A DNA stretch of 64,000 bases from Fragum whitleyi (lineage: Eukaryota > Mollusca > Bivalvia > Cardiida > Cardiidae). The DNA lies in assembly GCA_948146395.1 (NCBI GenBank), contig OX411547.1, forward strand, positions 59,162,566 to 59,226,565, in the 5' to 3' direction. The position numbers and the translations under genes are program-made. Below, piece after piece: positions 35,801-50,800 of the stretch. The notes beneath the pieces are model-generated. The model saw nothing but the letters and a program-made list of their open reading frames with translations, was not told the DNA's origin and searched no databases. Every line of letters starts with the position of its first letter. Position 1 is the first letter of the stretch.

Positions 35801-38800
35801 GCACGTAAGCATTGATGATTGGACCTTGAAATTGGTTCAACACGTGGGTAAATTTTGAGCATGGCGGTTGAAATACATAGAAATAAAGAGTAAATAGATC
35901 GGATCTTAAAAACTACTTTAACCTCATCTTATGGATATTGGAGATAAAGACATTTTACTGCATTTTGACAGAACTTAGTATTGCGATGTTATGAAATGCT
36001 GTTTGCAGTTAAAGGGTTATAATTACACCAAGTACAATTTTAACCAATTCCCATTCAAATCTAAAAACAGACAGAATATCAAGAGATTTGCTCGATTTAC
36101 AGAAGTTCCTTGTCAATAGGAACTACCTGTTCCTATTTTGTTTATATTTTTGTCTATAAAGTCCCCCAAACTTAGGAGGTACAATGTATATAGGAGTCAG
36201 TGTGTCAGGATTTAAATCAAACTTGACAGATATGATCAGTATCACGCAGAGATGTGCATGTTGTTGTTTTTTACGGTCCATTAACTTTTAACTGAATAAT
36301 GACCTTTTGATGAATTTCAGTTGTTCAAGCTTTAACACTTCTATGTAAATAATTCTAATAGACAAGCACTGGTGTGGGGTATTAGTCCACTTTGTAACAA
36401 GTCTAGTCTCTTCATTTGATTGGTATTTTTCGACTGAAATCTCAACTCTATTTCTAAAACTTCGGCTCTGGGATCATAAGTGTACTACAACATATCTTGT
36501 TTAAAATAGGTTTTTCATGGAGTTGCCTTTTGGCTTAACTAGTAAAATTGTTAAAAAGATTGTCTAAATACCTGTGTGGAACTTGGTTGATATGAGGATG
36601 TGGGTGGAGCTTGAGATCTGCTAGAAAATCCAGTCACTATACTTCCCTGAAATTAGTAAATACACAAATACATATTCAATTAATACCTTGATCATTTGTG
36701 TATTTCATATGTTCCGAACAGAAAAGAATTTGGATAGTAATAACACTAGAGATGCTCAACCCAGTATACTTCTTTCTACATGAAGATTAGACAAAGAACA
36801 GATAGGTCTTACCTAGTGATGGGCAGATTAATTGATTATAATAATAATCAGTTGGTTTGGGCTTCCTATTTTGATAATCAACTAAGAAATTTCATAATCG
36901 ATTAATCAGGTCCTGATACATAAATGAAGGCCATTATATTTTGTTTACAGAAATGACAACCAGTTTGATGGTTCAGCATGAAACAGTTGTAACTGCCTAT
37001 ATGTTTATAGGCAGTTACAAGTGCTTAGGCTGAGCCATGGAGTTGTTGGAAAAAATCCGAAAGACTCTTTAGGTCATTAGTTTCAACTAAAATTTCATAT
37101 TCTATTCTTCAAAGGAATGATACTTGGAGTGCTGTATTAATTTCTAAGAATACGATTGTACAATTGATCATTAGTTGATTTTACTCTTCCAACTAAATAC
37201 CGATTATCAATTGTGATTTGAAACCGATTGTTCGTCCAACATTAGTCTTACCAAGAGTAAGTGAATATGACAGCTTTAACACATGTGAGCCTGTGAGTGA
37301 CATTTCAAGCAATTTCACAAGTTTGTGAAGCAGAAACATTGATCAGCATGGACAATCACACAGTACATCTTCAAGATTTCCTGACTATCTAAAGGAACTT
37401 TTAGACCAAATCTATCTACAAATTGCACAGTAAAGACCCTGGTCAGACTGTGCGGATTCACGGACTGGCCAGATTCCTTGCTTTGCCCACATTTGAAATT
37501 GTTGGAAATGTCACGTACAGGCTCATATCATTTAAAGTTATGCCTAGATTATTGTTATAATTTTTGCAATGGATAAGTTTTTTAATAAACTTTAACATAA
37601 CAAATAATCTTGAACTTGTTCTAAGAGGAATGGTCTTAAATTGTAAATATATACACTTTTTGGAACTGCAATTCTAAAACAGCACTAGAATTCTTATAGA
37701 GTGTACATACCCTTCCAGGGATATCTTGTTGTAGAGTAATAGGGATCATCCCTGGCTGTTGACCTTGTATAGGGACCACACCTCTAATCTGGGCCTGTTA
37801 TAAATATAAGTTATAATATGACCTACGTCGCAGGGGTGTAATAACCCCGTTGAATATTTTTGATATTATTGTTATTAGGCTAGTGGAATAACTATGCAAA
37901 TGAGCTTAGAATGTATAGCAACATTGTATTATTGTTGCAAAAATGACGTCATAATGCATTTGATGACGTCATTTTCCAAACAGCTTTTTATAATTTGTGG
38001 GATAACTGGAAACGATAAATACTTGGAATTTCCTTGTTTATCAAAAGAAATCAGGTCATATTAGTGACCTTGGTTGTCACTGTTAAAAGTTATGACTTCC
38101 AAAACATGGGGGAATTATTACGGGTCAACTACCTTAAAGGAAAGTTTACTATGTAATGAAACTTGTAAAAGGAGAAGTTCCACCTTACAATTGAAAATAA
38201 ATCATTTTTAATATCCTTGCTTATATCTAAGTGCTCTGAACTATGGAAAATTTGATTATCAAAATTCAAAAAGATCATCGGAGGCTTCTGTCTTAAAAGT
38301 CAATGCAAGGAAGAGGAAACTAAATGATTATGGGGTTAAAAAGCATCTGATTATTTTCTTAAATACTTTTCTATGAATAACTTTATTCAACGCCATATAA
38401 TTTCACCAAGAGACCAGTGAAATGACCCAACTGAAACTTTTTTTCTTTTTTAGATTTTCTCATTTTTAGTGATTTTCCAAATTTCTCATTTTTGATATAT
38501 ATATTTTTTGCATTAAAGAAATGGAGTAATTGTTTGTTTATAGTGTAAGATGGAAAAATCTTTCATTTTGTGAACAACAAAAGCTGTGTCTTCATTTGTC
38601 ACCCTGACATTCTGGAAAATAACAGCCTTCGTTGTTCAATCCATCTTTAACTTAAACAATCATCCAATTCAAATCCATACAGAAACTTCTTTCTCAATTC
38701 AACAAAAGACATCAAAGAAAGGAAATTCTCTGACCTGTTGCAGTTTGTATTTTTCATCATTAAATCCAGCTTTTTCATTAGCATGTTGTAGTTGTTGTTG

Positions 38801-41800
38801 TAAGGAGATACTGGCTGAATGTGGCGAGGCTAAATACCCTGAAATGTACAGACAGTATGTCATGATCACATGCTATACCATAGTTCAACATTTTAATACG
38901 ATTAGAGGGGGTTCAAAGGTTTCAAACGAACACCATTTAAATCCAAGTTACTTCATTCTAGTAGATAAGTTGAATCAAAATTTTGTAACACAAGGCAAAC
39001 TTACCCTATTTTAAGTGTTCGGATGACAGAAACTTGTAACTCTACAAAAGATAGATATCTGCTGTACAGAACTTAAGCAATAAGTCCCATAGTATCCCTA
39101 TATATTTAGATAGGGATACCATAGGACAAATTACGCAAATTCTCCCAGCAGACATTGTACCCTCTTAGAGAAACTTTGGCCCCGCCACTGGAATTAATGG
39201 ATCTCTACTGTCAATCAAATCATCAAGTGATTAATCATGTCAATCATTCATACCTGGAAACTTAATCTTTTTTCACCATTTTGATTAAGATGGTAGACCT
39301 GAAATAGTCATGATTTCAGTTCAGCACTTCTGCAAAGTTAAAGAACTATTAGGACAACTACCTTAAAACATGTTTGTGGGTCGGCGGCACTAAAATATTA
39401 AACTAAAGCTTAAATATGGGTTTTATATTTAAGTAAGCCACTAAGGATTTGCTTTTTGTTTCATGACTACGATTATATCGTTGTTGTTATTCTAAAAACT
39501 CTAAAAACTTTGATCAAGCTGCAGTTACAAGATTTTAAGATATCAACGATTATATTTGTCTGATAAAACACAATCTATTATCTAAAGGCCTTCGACATGT
39601 TGGAGGTCAAGAGGGGGCCAGGGATTCATCAATTGCTATGGTAAACGAGGACCTGTTTCGCACCACTAGATCTTTAACTTGACGGAGATACTCAATATCA
39701 TGATGTATAATGTACTCTTAAAGATTCAGGTTGTATAGTCATTTAGTTAGCACCAGTATACAGGTATTTGTTTGGAAAATCCATTACTCAAGGACAAATT
39801 TTAAACTGGCTATATTTCAGAGCAGTTAAGATGATAATTTTAAGTGATGCAATTTGAAGAATCTTTGTCTCTTGTACAAGAAAATATTTCTTAAATGAGC
39901 CAGTGCATGACATTTCCAACAATTTGACATTTGTGTAAGTTGCAAATATAGAGCAGCCTATACAGTCATATATTGTGATTAAAAGATAGTCTGTCTATCT
40001 AAAGATACTTGGAGACTTGATCTTTCTATAAAGCGCAAAGTGAAGATGCTGGACAGACTGTGCAGATGCACAGGCTGACCAGAGTTTTTGCTTTGTGCAC
40101 ATTTGAAGTTGTTGGAAATGTCACAACCAGGCTTGAACGCAGGGCTGATTGATAAATAAAAGACCTGGTTGCTGCATCCTCTGTATTTGATAAGCTGACG
40201 GAAAATTCGACTCCGAGATGGCTTTCTGGTGTTGAGCATAATGTGCCGGGTATGAGGAAAAAGCTGATTGGCTGGCAGGGTTGAACTTTCCTGCAGGTGA
40301 TTTGCTGGTTGAGTATGCTACACTAGCCTGTTGGAATGAGTGTACAGGTTGACTGACGTAGGTGCTAGGTCCTTGTTGACTCTGACTGAAACTACCTTGC
40401 TCTGAAATACATTTTGAGTAGAGTTTGTCATTGCAACAATAAGCCAACAGCTAAGCTCAGAACAGTTGTTACTGCCTATATATCTTATTTTAATAACACA
40501 GACTATTCGAGAAAAAAAATGACTAGACGTCGAACCAAAATATGAATGCTGTTTATTTTTCGATTTATTATCGTGATCTATGTTATTCACCAACCCAAAC
40601 ATTTCAGATATTTTAGAAAAATGCTAAAAATGTGCAGTAGAGAATTTTTGCAAGGCTATTGTGGATATTAAAAGAGGACCAGGCTTCGTAGAAGGATTTA
40701 GAATGGTGTAAGTCAGTTTGGACGAACGAACTTATCCCAATGATTGTCATTTTTTCCCCAAAATAAAGGCCCTGTATCTAGATCTCAACTTTATTAGAAA
40801 AACCATGCATATAGCAATTGTAAACTTATTTGGTTCCAAATTTTATGTGGATAATTTCTGTAAGTTGGTGTATCAGGCATAGAAACGAAATAAGAGTTAG
40901 CAGAGGCTATGTAGAAGAGAGTAAATAATGACGTCGCATTTGAAGTTCTTGCTCCCCCGCCTACATGCAAGGTCTCTGTCTTGATTTATGCCCTTTACAG
41001 CCGCTATTGAATGTAAGCAATTAAAATTTTTCATGTTTATCACACAGATGATGTATTAAAAGACTGTATAATTTTTATTTAGATAGTAAGCTTTTCTGTA
41101 GATTTATAACCTCATTATACGAACTTTTGGATCAACCCTCGTATGTGACCTGTCATGCAAAAAGAGACTTTCACACTAGTACGTAAAAGTGTCAACCCTT
41201 GTCAGACTGTGCGGATTGCGTAGGCTGACTAGGGTCAAAACTTTTGGCATTGTTATGATCTAGAATGATCAGTCTACATTCCTGTACAAGAACTTTGACA
41301 TGCGACAACCGGTTGACCTATTGGAACAAATCTTTTTTTCACAATTTCATTTTACCATGTTCCGAGATGGTCCCTTTTGGCATGACAGGTCACATATGTA
41401 TAAGTTATGCTCCGGAAAATAGTGGGATACACACTTACTCCTCCCCCAAACACTCTCCTGCATGCAAACACATATGGACAGAGGTATCTCTGTTTATCTT
41501 ATAACTATACAAAGATCCATGTGTTAACATCATTTGATATTTTTTATGATATCACATGGATATTTTTAGAACAATGACATAATGTGGTTAATTTTAGAAA
41601 CTTGCATTTCTGTTGGAAACATCAACTAAAACAAGGAATATAGAGGTTATAAGATAAATATAATATGTAATAAGTGTATTGTATGAAAAAGAATATCTAA
41701 AAAGGTTGAGGAAATTGATAATTGTCTTGGCAGAGCCTTGACAATTATCAATTCCCCCAAGCTTGTTAGATAATCTTTTTCATACAAAACACTAAGTATG

Positions 41801-44800
41801 TATTATATATGTGCCCATCACCATTTCATGGGGCGGGCACAAATAATTTAGCTAACGTATTTCCCCTAATAATAGAGCCTTCTCTAATAGAAGCACCCCT
41901 AATATTTTTACTGAGAAAACCCACTTCTAATGGCTAAATTTTGAAAACTTGTTGAGACTTATTCTCTAATTTGATGAGAATTTCCTCTAAACAATCATTT
42001 ATATGATTGGTTAGAGGAAATTCATTTCAAATTAAAGGCAAAAGGGCCTAAAAGACAAGTTGTTTTTTTTTCTTTTTAATCAGAAAATGCATACTAAATA
42101 AAAGCTCTCTCGCCACGTTATGTATAGCTCCCGGGAGCGTTTATTAGAGGAAATACGGTAATTAAGCTCGGGTTTCTGTAATCAAACAGCAAATCTTACT
42201 AAAATCTGGTTGTGACGGATGTCCATGACTATACATAGTGACAGGTGGTTGTTTATTCTGGTGTTGGTAACTTGATGACGAAGTAGGAGACGGACTTCGC
42301 TGTCTTTTAACAGGAACATTTGGCACAGTCTGTAATCATCAATGAAAATATTTAACCACACTGAAATACTCAAGAGCTCTAGAAAACAAAATTCTAGTTG
42401 TGATATTGAAGTTTCATTTATTGTTCTCAAATACACTTTGCTATGAGTATAGACCTGCAATTTCAAGTGAGTGATCAAAGATCAATTTTACATTGAAAAT
42501 GATAAGAGAAAATGGTTTCTCGAACCTCACTCTTTCTTGCAGAACTATTATTGCCATTTTCTGAACATTTTTCAAACAAACAATTACCCTTTCTCTTTAA
42601 TGCAAAATAAAGGAAATGATTTTCATGATAAAATGGCAAGGAGATGACTTCATCAGTTTGATAGGTGTCCTATGTAGCCTGGCTCCCACGCTGTCAGAAA
42701 GTGTTAAATAAGGTACACCACTCATGTTATTATTATTTCAAGTTACCTCCCATATTCTCAACAAGAGCTTCGCAGAGCAGCGCATATACGCCCGAAGGGG
42801 CTTGTCAGTAACCTTGGCTTGTCAGTAGCGTGAGCTTGAATGATAGCTAAAATTATTGCAAACAGACAGACAGACAACTGGTGCCATAACATTTAAAAAT
42901 GAAAATATATTTAGTCCTAAGCACAAGAAGACAACCTACAGAGTCATTATGGCAAGTTTCCTTTCATTCCCATCCATAATGTAGGAGAAAATGAGCCGAC
43001 AAGAAATTTTGTTTTTCATCAACACAAGGGCAGATAATCGAAGAAAACTCTAGAATAACTAAAGCATTTTGAATTGAAAAGTCTTATGCACAACTAGACA
43101 TCATAGAGAGTAATTATGTCTAGTTTCAGCTAATTTCAATTAATAGTTAAGGAGGAGTTGCACACAAAATACAGTGATTTTTCGTTTAATTCAAGGGCAG
43201 ATAATTCAAGATTTCTCAGGATTGACTGGAGCGATTTGAATTTCAAAGGTCTTATGCACAACTAGACATCATAGGGAGTAATTGTGTGTAGTTTCAGCTT
43301 ATCCCCATTGATAGTTTAGGAGGAGTTGCGCACACAAGAAAACAGTGATTTTTGTTATATTAAAGGGCAGATAATTCAAGATTTCTCAGGAATGACTGGA
43401 GCGATTTGAATTTCAAAGGTCTTATGCACAACTAGACATCATAGGGAGTAATTGTGTGTAGTTTCAGCTTATTCCCATTGATAGTTTAGGAGGAGTCGCG
43501 CACACAAAAAATTGCTAACGGACGGACAGACGGATGGACAGGCAGACGGACAGACAGACGGACGGACGACCGAGGCCATAACATAATACGACCCTTTGGG
43601 CGTATAAAAAATGACTATTGATCGGCCAGTCAGAAAAATATAAGCTGATAAGGAATTATACTTTCTCTAGTTGAATTGCACACTTCACAATACTTCAGAT
43701 CAGTAGGACGGGAGCCAGTCTTGTTTCCTATGATGTATGATGTGAAAAGAACTAAATATTTGATCAATTCCAGGAAAAAAATAGATAGATTTGTTAAACA
43801 CCAATGCTCTTGCCACTGCCATTTTCATAAATGTCAACATATTTGTCCATGAAAAATGACCTTGAACTTGGTACCAACAGAAAGATCTTGTCACAATCAA
43901 TATTCATGTGAAATATGAAGGCTCTATCTCTTACCAATCAATCGGGGGTGGGGGGTGGGGCAAACAGACAAATGGACAAACCAAAAGCAATATGCCCCAA
44001 ATCATAGATCGATGTCCGGGTATGAAAAAGTTTCTATATATTTAGAGGCATTTACAGTTGTTTAACTGTATGTTGTCATATCACATGATAAATTATATAA
44101 ACATCAAACCTACATTGACTGCCATTATACTCTGTGAAGGTCTATACATCTGTGGTCTACCACCTAAAGGATGGAGGACGGAGTGGGCTGATACAGGAGG
44201 CATGGTGTGGTGAGGATATGAGGGTTGTACACTCATCAGTTCACTGTAAAATACAAACTTAAATTAAATATGAGCTCCATGGTTTACCACCTAATGGTTG
44301 GAGGACAGAGTGGGCCGATACAGGAGGCATGGTGTGGTGAGGATATGAGGGTTGCACACTCATCAGTTCACTGTAATAGATAAATAATTATTTTATCTAT
44401 AAACTCTGTGGTCTACCACCTAAAGGATGAAGGACAGAGTGGGCCGATACTGGAGGCATGGTGTGGTGAGGATATGAGGGTTGCACACTCATCAGTTCAC
44501 TGTAATAAATATATACTCATTTAACCCTTGTCATGCTGAATAAATTTTGGTTAAATTTTTTCATCAAAAACAAATGGCAAAAAACACTGAAAGTACCAAC
44601 TGTAGGTCATTTTTTATTTTAAACAAGAGCACCGCCTACGGGTGCCTACGCTCGGCTGTAAGTGCTGGATGGTAAAAAAACTAATGGATGGTGAAAAAAA
44701 CTAAGTTGACAAAGGGGCGTAGTTTGCAGAAAATGTTTCAAAAGTTATTCCCCTTGAAAAAAAGGTTGCTCTTTGGAAGTTGAATAAGTGTGCCAAGTTT

Positions 44801-47800
44801 CATGTGAATTCCTTCAGTAGAACCAGAGATATCACAAAAAAAATGTCAAAGATTTTTGCATTTTTTTTTCACAAATTTGACCTTGAAAAATGACCTTGAC
44901 CTTAACTGGTGACCTTGAACTTGGAACCAATAGAAAGTGCTTGTCCCAGGCTATCATCATGTGAAATATGAAGACCCTATCACTTTCCATTTAAAGTAAT
45001 TGCAATATGTCGAAGATTTTGCATTTTTTTACAAGGATGACCTTAAAAAAATGACATTGAACTTGACAGATGACCTTGAACTTGGTACCAACAGAAAGGT
45101 CTTGTCCAAGGCAATCATCATGTGAAATATAAAGGCCCTATCACTAACCATTCAAAAGTTATTGCAAAATGTCAAAGTTTTTTGCATTTTTTATACAAAT
45201 TTGACCTTGAAAAATGACCTTGACTGATGACCTTGAATTTGGTACCAACAGAAAGTGCTTGTCCCAGGCAATCATCATGTGAAATATGAAGACCCTATCA
45301 CTTAACATTCAAAAGTTATGGCAATTTGTCAAAGTTTTTGCATTTTTTTCAAAAGTTTGACCTTGAAAAGTGACCTTGAACTTGACTGATTACCTTGAAC
45401 TTGGTACCAAAAGAAAGGTCTTGTCCCAGGCAATCATCATGTGGAATATGAAAGCCCTATCATTTACCATTCAAAAGTTATGACAAAATGTCAAAGTTTT
45501 CGCACGACGGCGACGACGACAACGATGCCAATGACAACGACGACGACACCAAGGCTATAGCAATACCTCGGGTTTTCTCCGAAAACAGCCGAGCTAAAAA
45601 CTAAATATATTGATCATTCAGGTTTGAATGTGAAAAACAGGTGGTGTAGACTAACATCAGACTGCACATATGTGCAGGCTGATGTTTATCTACAGCTCCT
45701 ACCAAAGCATGAATATTCCAGGTTCAGCATGACAAGGATTATATTACATCTGTGGTCTACCACCTAAAGGGTGGAGGACAGATTGGGCCCACACTGGAGG
45801 CATGGTGTGGTGAGGATATGAGGGTTGCACACTCATCAGCTCACTGTAATAGATATATACTAAATTTTGGCTAAATTTTTTCATCAAAAACAAATGGCAA
45901 AAAACACTGAAAGTACCAACTGTAGGTCATTTTTTATTTGAAAAACTAAATCTATTGACCATTCAGGTTTGAATGTGAAAAATAGGTGGTATAGACTAAC
46001 ATCAGACTGCACATATGTGCAGGCTGATATTTGTCTATAGTTCCTACCAAAGCAGGAATATTTCAGGTTCAGCATGACAAGAGTTAATATATTACATCTG
46101 TGGTCTACCACCTGAAGGATGGAAGACAGAGTGGGCTGATACTGGAGGCATGGGGATATGAGGGTTGCACACTCATCAGTTCACTGTAATAGATAAAATA
46201 ATCTAACTTAATATAAAAAAACCACTGTGGTCTACCACCTAAAGGATGGAGGACAGAGTGGGCAGATACTGGAGGCATGGTGTGGTGAGGATATGAGGGT
46301 TGTACACTCATCAGTTCACTGTAAAATACAAACTTAAATTAAATATGCGTTCCGTGGTCTACCATCTAATGGTTGGAGGACAGAGTGGGCCCACACTGGA
46401 GGCATAGTGTGTTGAGGATATGAGGGTTGCACACTCATCAGTTCACTGTAATAAATTTAATCTCATAAAACAAATAACTCTGTGATCTACTACCTAATTG
46501 ATGTCTTTCACAAATTAGATGAATGATAGAGAAGGCTTAGTTGAGGTCTAGGAGAGGATGGGCTGCCATTGTAGAAATTCCAGGATTCTATTGTTTCATT
46601 TGCCAAGCTTCATGATAACAATAACAAAATAATACTTCCAGCTGTGTTAAACTCCAATCCTACTACAAATCCAATATTCAAACTACACTTGAGCCTGTGT
46701 GTGACTTTTTTGATATATAATGGTCTGATATTGAGTGGCAATATTCTTTCATGCAGAGACAATGGGTCCAAAAGCTATATATCAACTGATAGTAAAGACT
46801 CTGATCAGACTGTGTTGATGCACAAGCTGGTCTAAGTCTTACAGTTGGGCACATACAGAACTGATGGATTGATTGATTGGCTTTAAACATTTTTTCAGAT
46901 GTATTGCAGCGGCTGGAGCCCCTAACAATGGAATGACTGCCTAGGTGGCCTAGTGGGAAATGCACTCGACCCGTGACCTGGAGGTCCGTGGTTTGAGCCC
47001 CACTGTTGATAGGGCGTGTTAATGGGCAAAACACCTAATAGCCAGACCCAGTTCACCCAGCTGTAAAATTGGGTAGCAGTGGGTTTAAATCACTGCCTCT
47101 CTCTCAGGGACGTGAAAACATCAGGATTATGTGTTTGAGAGCGATTCTATAAGCTTAAGCTTTCGTCGCAATCGAACTAAAATAAATAAGTATAAACTTA
47201 CAATGGATTCCTGGTATTTCTCTCACCAGTACAACCATCACATCCTTTCTTAGCCCCAAGCTGCTATCTCACATAAGTCTATGATTATAAACCCATTGGT
47301 GAGAGACAAATAGTCAGAAAGAGCAGAACTGATGGAAGTATCATACAAAGACTCATTTACGGTACCTTTGTTCTTTCATCTGAGCTCTCTTTCTCGTTTC
47401 ATCTGAAAGACTTTTTTCATTTGTGAACACAGCTCATGTTTCTCTTGCTTTAACTGATGGAAGTATCATGCAAAGACTCGTTTACAGTACCTTTGTTCTT
47501 TCATCTGAGCTCTCTTCCTTGTTTCATCTTCCTGATGTAAGACTTTCTTCAGTTGTGAAAACAGCTCATGTTTCTCTTGTTTTAACGTCTCAAGTTTCTT
47601 CTCAAGTTGGCTTATCTAAAAGGAATTTTGGTATAACTTGGATTATTTGACCCAAATTTGACCTCTGAGGAAAAAATGCTTAAATAACAATTACTGACAT
47701 AGTTTAATAATTAACAAAATATACATAATACATTCAATACAGATTTGAATTCATTCCTATGAAAGCACATGCAAAGCTGAGTAGGAATTATCAGATTTTT

Positions 47801-50800
47801 ATTCATCTTTTTAGCAGGGGTCAGATTTGGGTCAATAAAACTGCGCTATAACACCACTATCCTGCATGAGCACCAAACAGAGGGAGCAAATTTACTTTCA
47901 ACAAGAGATGTTTGCTTAACATTTATGCCCCCAATAAAAGCAGGTCAATGGCCTATTCTTTGTCAATCAAGAAAGAACTCAGATAATATGAGTAGAGTTA
48001 TGGTTCTTGTGCAATGCACTTCTCTCAATCAGATCTATCCACCTGTGAAGTTTCATGACTCTAGCTTGCATACTTTTTGAGAAATGCTGAGATTTTGCTG
48101 GGCAGAATCTAACAATGAATGAAGCTCACCAGGAGTGATTTGTGATTTTGAATTACAATAAATTTTTTCGAAAGAAGTTAAGTAAAACGAGCCCTAGGGT
48201 TCTAACTCAAGACCGCAGGATTGACAACCTAATGTCTGATTTATACAGCCGGGCTTGGAAATCTCATAATTGATCCATCAATTTTATTCTGAGAACATGA
48301 TTTTCAAATTTTCCACTTTATAACATATAGAGAAATAACCTCCGCCTATAAAATACATAATTTTCATCCAATCACAATAATTTTTGGTACACTGATAAGG
48401 GGTCACTTAAGGATCATTCCAGTGAAATTTGATTGATAGCCATCAATTACATTCTGAAAAAATGATTTTGAAAGTTTCCACTATATAACATTTGGCGAAA
48501 TGACCTCCGCCCATAAAATAAATATTTTTCATCTGATCACAATATTTTTTGGTAGACTGATAAAGGGTCTGTCACCCAAGGAACATTCAGGTAAAATTCA
48601 ATTGGTAGAATGTGAGGAAACTCATTTTTTACCATAATTTGAAATTAGCCTTGCCCTTTAAATCCATGTTTTTCATTGGATCAAAATTTCTTGCACAACT
48701 TTGAAAGAGGGTAACTCAAGGATAATTCCTGTCAAGTGGGGTCGAAATTCACCCAGTAATATTTAAGGAGAAGATTTTTAAAGACAAGAGGACGAAGATG
48801 GTCCTAGATCGCTCACCTGAGTCTCTTTGACCCCTGGGACAACACATTAATTAGATAGGCAGATGTCAAAAAGAAGGTAATTGCCTAAGATCAATACCAT
48901 GGAACATTTTCAGCGAAGAGCAAGACAGATATGCCTTTTTGCTCTTTGATTCTATGTAAAAAGGAATGCACTCGGGTGGACCCCAAATGTGACCCCAGGG
49001 TCTTGATATGAACAAACTTGGAAGAGGTCCATAAGATGATGCTACATACTAAATATGAAAGCTGTCTGCCTTCTGGTTTCAGAGAAGAAGATTTTTGATG
49101 GTTTTCCTATTTTCACCCATCATGCTCAGATGAGCTGAAAGATGTGCTCGGGTGGAGCCCAAATATGACCCAAGGGTCTTGATATGAACAAACTTAGTAG
49201 GGGCCCACTAGATGATGCTACACACCAAAAATGAAAGCAGTGTGCCCTCTGGTTTCGATTAAAGAAGATTTTTAAAGATTTTTGCTCTTCCATTCTATGA
49301 AAAAAGGGTTGCACCTGGTAGGAGCCCAAATATGATCCTCGGGTCCTGATATGAACAAACTTGGTAGAGGTCCACTAGATGATGCTACATACCAAATATG
49401 AAAGCTGCCTGCCTTCTAGTTTCATAGAAGAAGATTTTTGAAGATTTTCATTTTTTTACCCTTCGTGCTCTTAACAAATAAAGGGATGCACCCGTGCAAA
49501 TCCCAAATATGACCCAAGGGTCTTGATATGAACAAACTTGGAAGAGGTCCATTAGAAAATGGTACATACAAAATAGGAAAGTTGTCTGCCATTTGATACA
49601 GAGAAGAAGATTTTTGGAAATTTTGCTTTTTGATTCTATGTATAAATGGTTGTGCCTGGGTAAAGCCTAATTTGACCCCAGGGTCTTGATATGAACAAAA
49701 TTGGTAGAGGTCCACTAGATGATGCTACATACCAAATATGAAAGCTGTCTGCCTTCTGGTTTCAGAGAAGAAGATTTTTAAAGATTTTCATATTTTCACC
49801 CTTTTTGTTTAGGGTAAAGGGAAAGTTAAGGTTTCATTTATTTGAACAACTTTGGTAGAGCTTGACCTAAGGAACATCCCTGCCAAGTTTCATCAAGATT
49901 GGCCCACTGGTTTAGGAGGAGAAGATGTTTAAAGAAATTGTGGACAACGGACGGAGCACGTCGCATGACTGACGACGGACATTCTACGATCCCAATAGCT
50001 CACCTTGAGCACTTCGTGCTCAGGTGAGCTAAAAAAGTTTAAGACTGGGCACACGGACGCAGGTACAGACGCACAACAGTCACAACGCCATAACAATAGC
50101 CCCAGTGGCCTTCGGCCAGTGGAGCTAAAAACCTTAGCACCAAGAGCTGTGTCGGAAATGGCCACCCCCCACCATCAAAGCTTGAGAGTAAACTAATCAA
50201 AGGGCAATAACTCCAAAATTATGCAAGTAAGATTTGTGGTTCTTGTGCAATGCACTTCTTCTCCATGAGATCTATCCACCTATAAAGTTTCAAGTCAATA
50301 CCCTTTATACTTAAAGAGATATGCTCCTGACAAGTTAAGAGATGGAATGACTGTAAGACGAATTAAGACCATAACTATATCCCCTTTGCCGAATGGCAGG
50401 GGATAAAAGCGCATTATAATCAAGTGTTTAAAGCACTGGGAGAACTAATTGTGAGTCAGTTTTATTTTGAAATTATAATTTTTGATCTCTCTTGGTATAA
50501 AAAGTTAAATCACATGGTTCAGACTAAGATCAGACAGCACATATGTGCTGGCTGATCTTTGTCTATACCTCCTGTCAATTCAGGAATATTCTGGGTTCAG
50601 CATGACAAGGGTTAAAATAGAATTCAGATTCAGTAGGTTAAGGGTTAATGTCAATCCCTGTCAACCTGTTATTAGTGGTGTAACAACAGGTCAAACTATT
50701 GCTGTATCATGATATTTTTACCTTGCAAAAGCAAAAGGATGATAGCATTTTTTCAAGTCAATAAATATCGCAAAAGTTCCTCTGACTATCAATTGTTTAC

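Noticed and set aside
38586..39014. 142-residue plus-strand frame
   Set aside because: It is antisense to GPS2 exon 7 and a foldback element; no family resemblance.
40121..40447. 108-residue frame read as a single-exon gene
   Set aside because: The middle is GPS2 exon 6; both ends run into intron past AG and GT signals.
46105..46311. Independent small repeat protein gene
   Set aside because: It is two GPS2 exon 4 duplicates and the spacer read together; no start context or downstream exon supports a separate gene.
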